Source: ZC4RG20 sp963782445 (lineage in GTDB: Bacteria; Pseudomonadota; Gammaproteobacteria; Steroidobacterales; Rariloculaceae). Taken from it: a stretch of DNA of 64,000 nt. The stretch covers positions 1,364,001 to 1,428,000 of the forward strand of contig CAWAJM010000001.1 of assembly GCA_963782445.1 (NCBI GenBank), given 5' to 3'. Positions within the stretch are counted from its first letter, which is position 1, and each line of letters opens with the position of its first letter. The position numbers were made by a program, and so were the translations under genes. Below the pieces are notes generated by a model that worked only from the letters and a program-made list of their open reading frames with translations, did no database searches and had not been told where the DNA came from. Positions 35,097 through 42,778 of this stretch are shown here, piece by piece.

Positions 35097-36395
35097 GTGG
35101 GACGAAACGTCGTCGTGATCGGCACCCAGTGGGGCGACGAGGGCAAAGGCGCCGTGGTCGACGTCCTGGCCGAGCGCGCGCACGCGGTCGCGAGGTTCCA
35201 GGGCGGCCACAACGCCGGTCACACGCTCGTCATCGACGGGCAAAAGACAGTGCTGCATCTGCTGCCGTCCGGCATGCTGCGCGACGGGATCTTGTGCCTC
35301 ATCGGTAACGGAGTCGTGGTCTCGCTCCAGGCGCTCGTCGAGGAGATGGACGAGCTCGGCGAGCGGGGCGTCGCGATCGGCGAGCGCCTGCTCGTCTCGC
35401 CGGCCTGCCCGCTGATCCTGGCCTCGCATCTCGCCCTCGACAAAGCGCGTGAGCAGGCCAGCGGCACCGCGGCCATCGGCACGACGGGCCGCGGCATCGG
35501 TCCTGCGTACGAGGACAAGGCGGCGCGCCGGGCGCTGCGCATCGCAGACTTGTTCCTGCCCGCGGAGCGGCTCGAGGAGAAGCTCGTCCGCCTGCTCGAT
35601 TTCCACAATTTCATGCTCGAGCGCTTCTACGGCGCCGAACCCGTGGATCCAAAGCGCGAGCTCGCCGAGCTGCTCCGGCTCGCCGGACGCGTGAAGCCCC
35701 TCGTGGCCGACGTGACGGAGCGGCTGCGCCAGCTCCAGGAGGCCGGCCGCAGCGTGCTGTTCGAGGGCGCGCAGGGCGCCATGCTCGACATCGATCTCGG
35801 CACCTACCCGTTCGTGACCTCCTCGAATACCACCGTCGGCGGCGTGTTGACGGGGGCCGGCATCGGGCCCGGCAGCGTCGATTACGTGCTCGGCATCGTG
35901 AAGGCGTACACGACGCGCGTCGGGGCGGGGCCGTTCCCGACCGAGCTGCTCGACGACATGGGGCGGCACCTCGGGAGCGTCGGTGCGGAGTTCGGCGCGA
36001 CGACGGGCCGGCCGCGCCGCTGCGGCTGGTTCGATGCCGTGGCCCTGCGGCGCGCCGCGTTTTCTAACGGGCTCACGGGCCTGTGCCTGACTAAGCTCGA
36101 TGTGCTCGATGGGCTCGCGGAGATCGAGATCTGCGTCGGCTATCGCCTCGACGGCACCGAGCTCACGACGCCGCCGCTGCTCATCGAGCGGCTCGGCGAC
36201 TGCGAGCCGATCTACGAGACGGTGCCGGGATGGAGCGACTCGACGAGCGGCGTCACCGACTACGACCGCCTGCCGCCCGAGGCGCGCGCGTACGTGTCCC
36301 GCATCGAAGCCATCGTGGGCGTGCCTGTCGACGTCGTGTCGACGGGGCCGAGCCGGGACGCCGTGATCATCCGGCGCCACCCGTTCGGGGGCTGA
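35097..36395 (+). CDS. purA: Adenylosuccinate synthetase
   Basis: 432 residues from GTG 35097. It makes adenylosuccinate from IMP, aspartate and GTP in AMP synthesis. Signatures: VIGTQWGDEGKGAVVD at the start, AHAVARFQGGHNAGHT, GTTGRGIGPAYEDK and EGAQGAMLDID. Full length for the family. Three bases separate it from the DUF2065 stop. It ends the conserved block. Confidence 0.97.
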   Translation: MGRNVVVIGTQWGDEGKGAVVDVLAERAHAVARFQGGHNAGHTLVIDGQKTVLHLLPSGMLRDGILCLIGNGVVVSLQALVEEMDELGERGVAIGERLLVSPACPLILASHLALDKAREQASGTAAIGTTGRGIGPAYEDKAARRALRIADLFLPAERLEEKLVRLLDFHNFMLERFYGAEPVDPKRELAELLRLAGRVKPLVADVTERLRQLQEAGRSVLFEGAQGAMLDIDLGTYPFVTSSNTTVGGVLTGAGIGPGSVDYVLGIVKAYTTRVGAGPFPTELLDDMGRHLGSVGAEFGATTGRPRRCGWFDAVALRRAAFSNGLTGLCLTKLDVLDGLAEIEICVGYRLDGTELTTPPLLIERLGDCEPIYETVPGWSDSTSGVTDYDRLPPEARAYVSRIEAIVGVPVDVVSTGPSRDAVIIRRHPFGG

Positions 36396-36484
36396 CGAGC
36401 CCCCAGCGTCGGCGGCCCCGCGGGTGGGCGAATGCCGTCTCGGTTCCGGGTCCTGCCCCATTTCCGTCGGCAGTCGGTTAGGCG

Positions 36485-36506
36485 TACAATAACGATTATC
36501 ATTTAC
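36485..36506 (+). promoter_or_regulatory. Fur-box-like operator over the feoAB promoter
   Basis: AATAAC-GATTAT-C-ATTTAC (36488-36506) matches 14 of 19 positions of the classical Fur box GATAATGATAATCATTATC. It overlaps a likely -10 hexamer TACAAT (36485-36490). Its place 24 bases upstream of feoA, an iron-uptake gene, makes iron repression by Fur likely. Confidence 0.75.
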
Positions 36507-36529
36507 ATTTGCTCTGACCGGAATCCGGC

Positions 36530-36781
36530 TTGAACGCAGCGACGACCCTGGCCGATCTCGACCCTGGCGACCGCGCGGAGATCGTCTCCGTCGACGCCGC
36601 GGACGAAGCCGTGCAGCGGCTCATGGTGCTCGGCCTCGTCGAGGGCGCGGAGTTGAAGTTTCTGCGCCGTTCGCTCGGCGGCGACCCGCTCGAGGTCAAG
36701 CTCTACGGCGCCGCGATCTCCCTGCGCCGCGACCAGGCCCGGAGCTTCCGCGTCAGACGGCTGCCCAAGGAAGGACGCTGA
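36530..36781 (+). CDS. feoA: Ferrous iron transport protein A
   Basis: 83 residues from TTG 36530 (GGAA six bases upstream). Small SH3-like fold: LADLDPGDRAEIVSVD, RLMVLGLVEGAELKFLRR, DPLEVKLYGAAISLRRDQA. FeoA is a cytoplasmic partner of FeoB. One base before feoB and behind a Fur-box-like site. Confidence 0.92.
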   Translation: MNAATTLADLDPGDRAEIVSVDAADEAVQRLMVLGLVEGAELKFLRRSLGGDPLEVKLYGAAISLRRDQARSFRVRRLPKEGR

Positions 36782-36782
36782 A

Positions 36783-38984
36783 ATGTCGACCACGGCCGAG
36801 ATCGCTGTTCCCGTCGAAAAACTCACGGTCAACCGCCGCGCGGCGGGCACGATCGCCGTGATCGGCAATCCCAACGCCGGCAAGAGCTCCGTTTTCAACC
36901 GCCTGACGGGGATGCGGCAGCGCACGGCCAACTACCCCGGTGTCACGGTCGAACGGCGCCTCGGCCGCGCCCTGATCGGCGACGTGCCCCTGGACCTCGT
37001 CGATCTGCCCGGCACCTATTCCCTGAGCCCGGGCTCGACCGACGAGCGCATCGCCGTCAGCGTGCTGTTCGGGCGCGTCCCGGGCACCCCCCGGCCCGAC
37101 GCCATCCTCGCCGTGATCGACGCGACGCGGCTCTACCAGGGCCTTTACCTCCTGCAGCAACTCGTCGAACTCGGTCTGCCCATGATCGTCGCGTTGACCA
37201 TGACCGATGCGGCCCAGAAGGAGGGCCTCAAGATCGACTTCGAGCGGCTCGAGGCCCGGCTCGGAGGCGTGCGCGTGTTTCCGGTCGTCGCCACGACGGG
37301 TCGCGGTTTCGGCCCCTTGAAGGCCGCGCTGGCAACGGTGCTCAACGAACCGCCGCCTGCGCCCGGCGCGCACTGGCCGGACCTCACGCGCGCGGCCGAG
37401 TCCTTGGCGCCCGAGCTCGGGCCGGCAGGCTTCGGCCTTCACCGTGTCGAGATCGAGCGCCTGCTCGTCGACGGCGCCGGGGGCCGTGCGCCCGAGATCG
37501 GCCTGCCGCGTCTGAGTCCCGAGGCCGAGGCGCGGCTTGCCGAGACGCGCCGCCGCCTTTTCGGCGCCGAGCCGCCGCTCGCGGCCGAGGCGCGGCACCG
37601 TTACGCCTGGAACCGCTCGGCGCTCGCGGACGTGCAGTCCGCCGGTTCCGGGGTCCTGACGCGCGGCGCCCGAGTCATCGATTGGCTCAACCGGCCCTGG
37701 CCTTCGACGCTGCTGTTCGTGCTCACGATGGCCGTCGTGTTTCAGGCCGTGTTCGCCTGGGCGACGCCGTTCATGAATCTCATCGACCTTGGAATGACGG
37801 CGCTCGGGCGCGCGGTTGCGGGCGTGCTGCCTGCGGGCGTGCTCTCGAGCTTCCTCGTCGACGGCGTCATCGCCGGTGTCGGCAGTGTCGTGATCTTCCT
37901 GCCGCAGATCCTGATCCTGTTTCTGTTCATCATCGTCATGGAGGACACGGGGTACCTCGCGCGCGCGGCCTTTCTCGTGGACCGCGCGATGCGGACCGTC
38001 GGGCTCTCGGGCCAGTCCGTGATTCCGCTGCTATCGAGCTTCGCGTGTGCCGTGCCGTCGATCATGGCGACGCGCGTGATTCCGAACCGCCGCGACCGCA
38101 TCGCGACGATTCTGGCCGCGCCGTTCATGACTTGCTCCGCGCGGCTGCCCGTCTACGCGCTGCTCATCGCGGCGTTCGTGCCGAGCCGGCGATACGGCAT
38201 CTTGAACCTGCAGGGGCTCGTGCTGTTCGGGCTCTACGTCGTCGGCATCGCCGGCGGCATCGGCACGGCGTTGCTGCTGCGCCGCTCGGCGTTGCGCGGC
38301 GCGAATCCGAGCTTCGTGCTCGCGTTGCCGGAGTTCAGGCTGCCGAACGCGCGGACCGTGGGCGTCAAGCTCCTCGACCGCGTGCGCGTGTTCATGCATC
38401 GCGCCGGCACGGTGATCTTCATGGTGGCGGTCGTCGTCTGGGCGCTCGCCTATTTCCCGCGCTCGCCTCAGGTCGAAGCCGCGCGGGTGGAGGCGCGTAC
38501 GGCGGCCGAGGCGTCCCTATCGGGCGCCGCGCTCGACGCACGTCTGCGGTCGATCGATAACGGCGCGGCGGCCGCGCACCTCGAGCACAGCTGGCTCGGG
38601 CGCGCCGGCCACTTCGTGCAGCCGGTGTTCGCGCCCTTGGGCTGGGATTGGCGCGTCTCGGCCGGCGTCATCGCGGGCTTCCCGGCGCGCGAGGTCGTCG
38701 TGGCCGTGCTCGGTACGATTTACGCCGTCGGCAACGATGCAGACGATCAAACGCTCGCCCAACGCCTGCATTCGGCTCGGCATCCGGACGGCTCGCCGGT
38801 CTTCACCTTGCCCATGGTTTTCGGCCTGTTAATCTTTTATGCCTGGTGCCTGCAATGCGCGGCCACGCTGGCCGTGATCCGGCGCGAAACGAACAGCTGG
38901 CGCTGGCCCGTGTTCGCGTGGAGCTACATGACCGGGCTGGGGTACCTCGCGGCGCTGCTGATCTATCAGCTCGGCAGCGCGTGA
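36783..38984 (+). CDS. feoB: Ferrous iron transporter FeoB
   Basis: 733 residues. N-terminal GTPase: G1 GNPNAGKSS, G2 region NYPGVTVE, G3 DLPGTYS; the G4 position, usually NMxD or NxxD, reads LTMTDAA, with Thr for Asn, which may loosen guanine specificity. The membrane part has the two gate modules with FLPQILILFLFIIVMEDTGY, SSFACAVPSIMATR and TCSARLPVYA. It imports Fe2+ across the inner membrane. feoC is absent. Confidence 0.95.
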   Translation: MSTTAEIAVPVEKLTVNRRAAGTIAVIGNPNAGKSSVFNRLTGMRQRTANYPGVTVERRLGRALIGDVPLDLVDLPGTYSLSPGSTDERIAVSVLFGRVPGTPRPDAILAVIDATRLYQGLYLLQQLVELGLPMIVALTMTDAAQKEGLKIDFERLEARLGGVRVFPVVATTGRGFGPLKAALATVLNEPPPAPGAHWPDLTRAAESLAPELGPAGFGLHRVEIERLLVDGAGGRAPEIGLPRLSPEAEARLAETRRRLFGAEPPLAAEARHRYAWNRSALADVQSAGSGVLTRGARVIDWLNRPWPSTLLFVLTMAVVFQAVFAWATPFMNLIDLGMTALGRAVAGVLPAGVLSSFLVDGVIAGVGSVVIFLPQILILFLFIIVMEDTGYLARAAFLVDRAMRTVGLSGQSVIPLLSSFACAVPSIMATRVIPNRRDRIATILAAPFMTCSARLPVYALLIAAFVPSRRYGILNLQGLVLFGLYVVGIAGGIGTALLLRRSALRGANPSFVLALPEFRLPNARTVGVKLLDRVRVFMHRAGTVIFMVAVVVWALAYFPRSPQVEAARVEARTAAEASLSGAALDARLRSIDNGAAAAHLEHSWLGRAGHFVQPVFAPLGWDWRVSAGVIAGFPAREVVVAVLGTIYAVGNDADDQTLAQRLHSARHPDGSPVFTLPMVFGLLIFYAWCLQCAATLAVIRRETNSWRWPVFAWSYMTGLGYLAALLIYQLGSA

Positions 38985-39062
38985 GCCGGGGGCCCGGGCC
39001 CGTCCCCGCGGTACCGTGGGGCCGAGGGAATGGATCGAGGAACGCCGAGGACGGCTGCAGCG

Positions 39063-39611
39063 ATGAGCAAAGTCGAGGACTGGGTCGAGCTTGCCCGGGA
39101 GCAGGTCGCCGATTACCGCATTTTCGGCGTCGAGCGGTCGCGCGCGCGCTCGCCGCACGACGGCACCGAGCACGTTTTCTATCGCATTCTGTCCGTCGAA
39201 TGGGCGCAGGTCGTGCCCGTGACGGCCGATGAGCGCATCGTCATGATTCGCCAATACCGGCATGGGGCCGAATGCGTGACGCTAGAAATCCCGGGCGGCC
39301 TCGTCGACCCGGGCGAGACGCCGGCCGAGGCGGCCCTGCGGGAATGCCGGGAGGAGACGGGTTACGCGGCGCCGGCCGTGCGGCCGCTCGGCGTGCTCAA
39401 GCCCAATCCGGCGCTGTTCGCGAACCATCTGCACAGCTTCGTCGCCGCCGGCGTCGAGCGCGTCGGCGAGATTCAGAACAGCGGCAGCGAGCAGACCGTC
39501 GTCGAGCTCGTGCCCGTCGCGGACCTCCCGGCGCTGCTTGTCGACGGCACCATCGACCACGCGCTGGTCGCGGCGACGCTGTGGCGGTTCCTGCATGCCC
39601 GGGGAAGTTGA
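39063..39611 (+). CDS. Nudix hydrolase (ADP-sugar pyrophosphatase-like)
   Basis: 182 residues from ATG 39063; ATG 39030 is an alternative. The Nudix box is complete: GLVDPGETPAEAALREC followed by REETGY, with the metal-binding RExxEE. IRQYRHGAECVTLEIPGG just before it is typical of ADP-ribose/ADP-sugar pyrophosphatases. Substrate not certain. A single gene between feoB and the ArsR operon facing it. Confidence 0.85.
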   Translation: MSKVEDWVELAREQVADYRIFGVERSRARSPHDGTEHVFYRILSVEWAQVVPVTADERIVMIRQYRHGAECVTLEIPGGLVDPGETPAEAALRECREETGYAAPAVRPLGVLKPNPALFANHLHSFVAAGVERVGEIQNSGSEQTVVELVPVADLPALLVDGTIDHALVAATLWRFLHARGS

Positions 39612-39630
39612 GCGTCGAAGCGCGCGGCTT

Positions 39631-40110
39631 CTACCGCTGGTCTATGGCGAAGCCCTCCGCGTAGGACCGCAGCAGACGCTGCCACCACTCCGCGTGCCGG
39701 AGCTGAAAGGGCTCGAGCGGAAAGCCATGGCGCGCGGCGTGCTCCCGCGGGATCGAGTCCCAGCCGAAGTGTTCCACGGTCACGCGCGTCTCGCCCTCGA
39801 TCGCCTCGAAGCGCACGTGTACTTCCGTCACCTGGTCCGGCGCAAAGCTGGCCTGGCGCCACGTGAACACGAGCCGGTCCGGCGGCTCCCACACACGGAC
39901 CCGCCCGATTTCGAATTCGCTGCCGTCGTCGTAGAGTTCCACGAGGCGTCCGGACGGGCCGGGCTCGAAGGCGAGCCGGCCGCGCTTGCCGACGGTGAAG
40001 GCGAACAGCTCGTTGGGGCGCCACCAGGCGGCGATCTGCCGCGTGAAGACCTCGAAGGCTTCGTCGGGCGTTGCCCGCACGCGAACGGCGACCAATACGC
40101 GCGAAGTCAC
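39631..40110 (-). CDS. SRPBCC (AHSA1-like) domain protein
   Basis: 159 residues from GTG 40110, overlapping the end of the ArsR-type gene by four bases. START-like fold: VRVRATPDEAFEVFTRQIAAW, GRVRVWEPPDRLVFTWR, EVHVRFEAIEGETRVTVEH and GWDSIP. Such proteins often sit behind an ArsR-type regulator and may bind a hydrophobic ligand. Third gene of a probable VOC-ArsR-SRPBCC operon. Confidence 0.85.
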   Translation of the reverse strand: MTSRVLVAVRVRATPDEAFEVFTRQIAAWWRPNELFAFTVGKRGRLAFEPGPSGRLVELYDDGSEFEIGRVRVWEPPDRLVFTWRQASFAPDQVTEVHVRFEAIEGETRVTVEHFGWDSIPREHAARHGFPLEPFQLRHAEWWQRLLRSYAEGFAIDQR

Positions 40111-40442
40111 GAGCGCTTCTCGGCGTGCGCCTTGAGCGCAGCGAGTTGCTCGGCCCACAGCCGTTCGGTCTGCTCGAGCCACGCTCTGAGCTCGGCCATC
40201 GGGCCGGCATTCAGCGAGTAGATTCGCACGCGCGCATCGAACTCCGGATGACTCTCCTCGACGAGGCCGCACTCGCGCAGCACGCGTAGGTGCCGGCTCA
40301 TGGCCGGCGCTGCGAGGCCGAGGCGCTTCGCGAGCTCGCCGGCGCGGCGAGGACGTTCGCGCAGCAGATCGATGACGCGGCGCCGGGACGGGTCGGCCAG
40401 TGCCGAAAACATACGGTCGAGGCGTTGCGCGGCTCCGCTCAT
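40107..40442 (-). CDS. ArsR-family winged-helix repressor
   Basis: 111 residues. DPSRRRVIDLLRERPRRAGE and AKRLGLAAPAMSRHLRVLRE form the DNA-binding winged helix. No metal-binding CxC in the alpha-3 helix, so this is the non-metal subgroup that pairs with SRPBCC genes. Probably controls its own operon; a short dyad lies at 40955-40971. Sixteen bases after the VOC gene stop. Confidence 0.9.
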   Translation of the reverse strand: MSGAAQRLDRMFSALADPSRRRVIDLLRERPRRAGELAKRLGLAAPAMSRHLRVLRECGLVEESHPEFDARVRIYSLNAGPMAELRAWLEQTERLWAEQLAALKAHAEKRS

Positions 40443-40458
40443 GGCTGCCCGTTCGGAC

Positions 40459-40920
40459 TTACCGCCATGCCGGTGCGTAGATCTTTGCGCCGATTGCGTG
40501 CTCGGCCTGCTCGCGCGAGACCTCGCGAACGGTTTGCGAGAACGTCCACATGTGCCCCTCGAGATCCAGCGCCCGGTAAGTGCGGGCTCCGTAAAACTGG
40601 TCCGCGGGCTCTTGGACGACGACGGCCCCGGCCGCGCGGGCGCGTTCGCAGTGGGCGTCGATGTCCTTCTCGACGTCGACGTGAAGTGATTGCGTATTGA
40701 TGCCGTCCGCCGATGCCGGACTGTGCAGACGCTCGTCCCATTCGCCGCCGATCATGACGCGGCCATGGCCGTCGAGACTCATTTCCGCATGCATCATTCG
40801 CGGATCGTCGGCGGACTCGATGAGCATGCTCAACTCCAACCCGAACGCGCTCGTCAGCCAGGCCAGCGCGGCTTTCGGGTTCTTGTAGAAAAGGGAGGCG
40901 GTGAAGACGGGGTTGTCCAT
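40459..40920 (-). CDS. VOC family (PhnB/glyoxalase-like) protein
   Basis: 153 residues from ATG 40920 (GGAGCAGGTC upstream). Typical small VOC protein: ASLFYKNPKAALAWLTSAF, HAEMSLDGHGRVMIGGEW, SLHVDVEKDIDAHCERARA, YGARTYRALDLEGHMWTF. Usually an antibiotic-resistance- or glyoxalase-like dimer; activity unknown. First gene of the operon with ArsR and SRPBCC genes. Confidence 0.88.
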   Translation of the reverse strand: MDNPVFTASLFYKNPKAALAWLTSAFGLELSMLIESADDPRMMHAEMSLDGHGRVMIGGEWDERLHSPASADGINTQSLHVDVEKDIDAHCERARAAGAVVVQEPADQFYGARTYRALDLEGHMWTFSQTVREVSREQAEHAIGAKIYAPAWR

Positions 40921-40954
40921 GACCTGCTCCATCACTTGCAGCTAGAGGAAATAG

Positions 40955-40982
40955 TTTCTGATATAGAGAAATAAATTGTCAA
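40955..40982 (-). promoter_or_regulatory. Promoter and dyad upstream of the VOC/ArsR/SRPBCC operon
   Basis: Minus-strand TTGACA (plus 40977-40982) is a perfect -35; a good -10 at the usual distance is not seen, though AT-rich sequence follows. TTTCT-GATATAG-AGAAA (40955-40971) is a short inverted repeat just downstream and could be the operator of the ArsR-type protein. Confidence 0.4.
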
Positions 40983-41182
40983 GGGTCCGCCCCGTACCGC
41001 CTGCTGCTCGTCGCGGGTTATAAAACATAATAAATAACAAAACGTTATAATTGTATATTTAAGCGATTTAGATGTTTGGCGCGCGGGCCGCGCCCGGGCC
41101 GGATTGGATTGCGGCCGACTTTTCGACGGGCCCCGCTGGGGGGCGCCGGGGATAGGCGCCAGGCGCCTGGCGGCACCGGCGG
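40983..41182. other. Intergenic stretch with an AT-rich island
   Basis: About 200 bases with no gene. Positions 41018-41070 are almost free of G and C (TTATAAAACATAATAAATAA and TTATAATTGTATATTTAA), unusual in this DNA; followed by GC-rich sequence up to the TPR gene's end. Function unknown; perhaps promoter-rich or a relic. Confidence 0.4.
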
Positions 41183-41917
41183 CTAGGCCTTCTCTCGCTT
41201 GGCGAGTTCGATCCACTCGCGCTGGTTGCGGCGAAAATGCCGCGGCGCGAGCCGCGCGTCGGCGAGCAGCTGCGTGAAGATCCCGTCGGCGCGCGCGGCA
41301 TCGCCGGTCCGCTTCAGCAACAGCGCATAGCGCGCTCGGGCCTCGGCGCCCGGGTAGTAGCTCGCGACGCGCTCGTATTCCTCGAGCGCCCGGCGCGTGT
41401 CGCCCTTTTGCTCCAGCGCGCGGGCGTAGATCAGATGACCGTCGGGGGAGCGGAAGCTCGGGTTCTTCTCGCGCAGGTAGTCGAGCGTCTCGACGGTCCG
41501 CTCGTAGTCCCCTGCGGCGAACTGCGCGTTCGCGAGTGCGAGCAGCAGCTTCGGATCGTCCTCGAACAGACCTTGGCGGGCCTCGGTGCACACCCGGATC
41601 GCCTCGTCGTAGCGGCCGGCCTGCGTGAGCTCCTCGGCGAGGCGGCTTGCGGTCTCCACGGTCGGGTTGCTTTCGAACTCGAGCGTCTCGCGGCGCAGAC
41701 TACGGCCGGGGTCGACGACATTGCGGAACCGGCGCAAGGTGCGGCGCGCGGTGATGCTCTGGTTCAGCGAGGGCAGCAGCTCGACGGCCGCGTAGATCAG
41801 CGTGCCGAGCAGCGGCAGGAACACGATGAGGATGATCCACCGCCAGTCCCGCCCCGTGCGCAGCACGTGCACGCTCGCGAGGATCGCGACGATGAGGGGG
41901 AGGGAGATCAGCGGCAT
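41183..41917 (-). CDS. Membrane-anchored TPR protein with a PLDc_N-like N-terminus
   Basis: 244 residues. Two N-terminal hydrophobic segments (MPLISLPLIVAILASVHVL and WIILIVFLPLLGTLIYAA) with the W-I/G-x-L-Y spacing of the PLDc_N domain found in cardiolipin synthases and small membrane proteins. Then TPR helices (about 90-215) ending LAKREKA. Likely a scaffold at the inner membrane. It lies 11 bases after the exported hypothetical gene on the same strand. Confidence 0.75.
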   Translation of the reverse strand: MPLISLPLIVAILASVHVLRTGRDWRWIILIVFLPLLGTLIYAAVELLPSLNQSITARRTLRRFRNVVDPGRSLRRETLEFESNPTVETASRLAEELTQAGRYDEAIRVCTEARQGLFEDDPKLLLALANAQFAAGDYERTVETLDYLREKNPSFRSPDGHLIYARALEQKGDTRRALEEYERVASYYPGAEARARYALLLKRTGDAARADGIFTQLLADARLAPRHFRRNQREWIELAKREKA

Positions 41918-41928
41918 CGGCGTTGCGC

Positions 41929-42615
41929 TCAGTGCATCCGGTCGGCTGTGACCTTCAGCATGTGCTTGACGAGCGCCTCGGTCTCGGGGGTCGCGGGCGC
42001 GGGTGCGCCATAGATGCCGCGAACTTCGGCGAGCGTGAGGTAGGCCGGCGCGTGCACCTCCGCGATCGTCGCGTAGCGCAGCGTCGCACCGGCCTTCGAG
42101 GCGTAGAGCGCATAGACGTGAACGGCCAGGCGGCGGCCCGAGTTGTCGTGCATGAGCGTCTCGACTTTCGGCGTCGGCGCGAGCGTGCCGAAGTACAGGT
42201 TCTTCTTCGTTACGGTCCATCCATGCCTTTTGAACACGGCGCCGATGGAGCCGCCGGCCAGGATCTCGCGGTGCTCGGCCGCATAGCGCGTGTCGACCGG
42301 CTCGGGGTAGAGCACGACCGCGAACGTGCGGCAGACCTTGGCGCCGTTCTCGAGGCTATAGAGATCGGAGACGCGGACCTGCGCGTCGCTCGCGAGCACG
42401 TCGATGCCGTAGCTGCCGAACTTCTGCTCGATGCGCTCGCTATTGAGCAGCTTGGCGGCGGCGGCAGGCGCCTGGAGGGCCGCGAAGCAGAGCACGAATG
42501 CCGCCGTCATGGCCGCCCTGGCCCGTCGGCCGGGCACCGGTCGGCAGCGTCCGCGTCGGCCGCCGCAGAGTCTCGTCGCGGCGCGACGAGCCGTTGTGAT
42601 CGTCGGAGTGTCCAT
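41929..42615 (-). CDS. Exported hypothetical protein
   Basis: 228 residues from ATG 42615, or 193 from ATG 42510, which removes an Arg-rich leader. The hydrophobic run AAFVLCFAALQAPAAAA looks like a signal peptide; the longer start gives it the basic region it otherwise lacks. Body motifs FGSYGIDVLASDAQVRVSDL, CRTFAVVLYPEPVD and LYFGTLAPTPKVETLM are unknown to me. Probably cotranscribed with the TPR gene. Confidence 0.7.
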   Translation of the reverse strand: MDTPTITTARRAATRLCGGRRGRCRPVPGRRARAAMTAAFVLCFAALQAPAAAAKLLNSERIEQKFGSYGIDVLASDAQVRVSDLYSLENGAKVCRTFAVVLYPEPVDTRYAAEHREILAGGSIGAVFKRHGWTVTKKNLYFGTLAPTPKVETLMHDNSGRRLAVHVYALYASKAGATLRYATIAEVHAPAYLTLAEVRGIYGAPAPATPETEALVKHMLKVTADRMH

Positions 42616-42778
42616 GGCCGGCAAGCTTTCCTGTTTCACTCGAGCGTAGAGGGCGAAGTGTAGCAGGCGGCGGCGCCTTGCCCGCCGTGCACGGTCGTGG
42701 AACTCGGTTTTTGCGGCGGCTTTGCGGTAATCTCCGTCCCCGCCGGAGCGGCCGGTGCCGAACCAGACGGAGTGCTGC

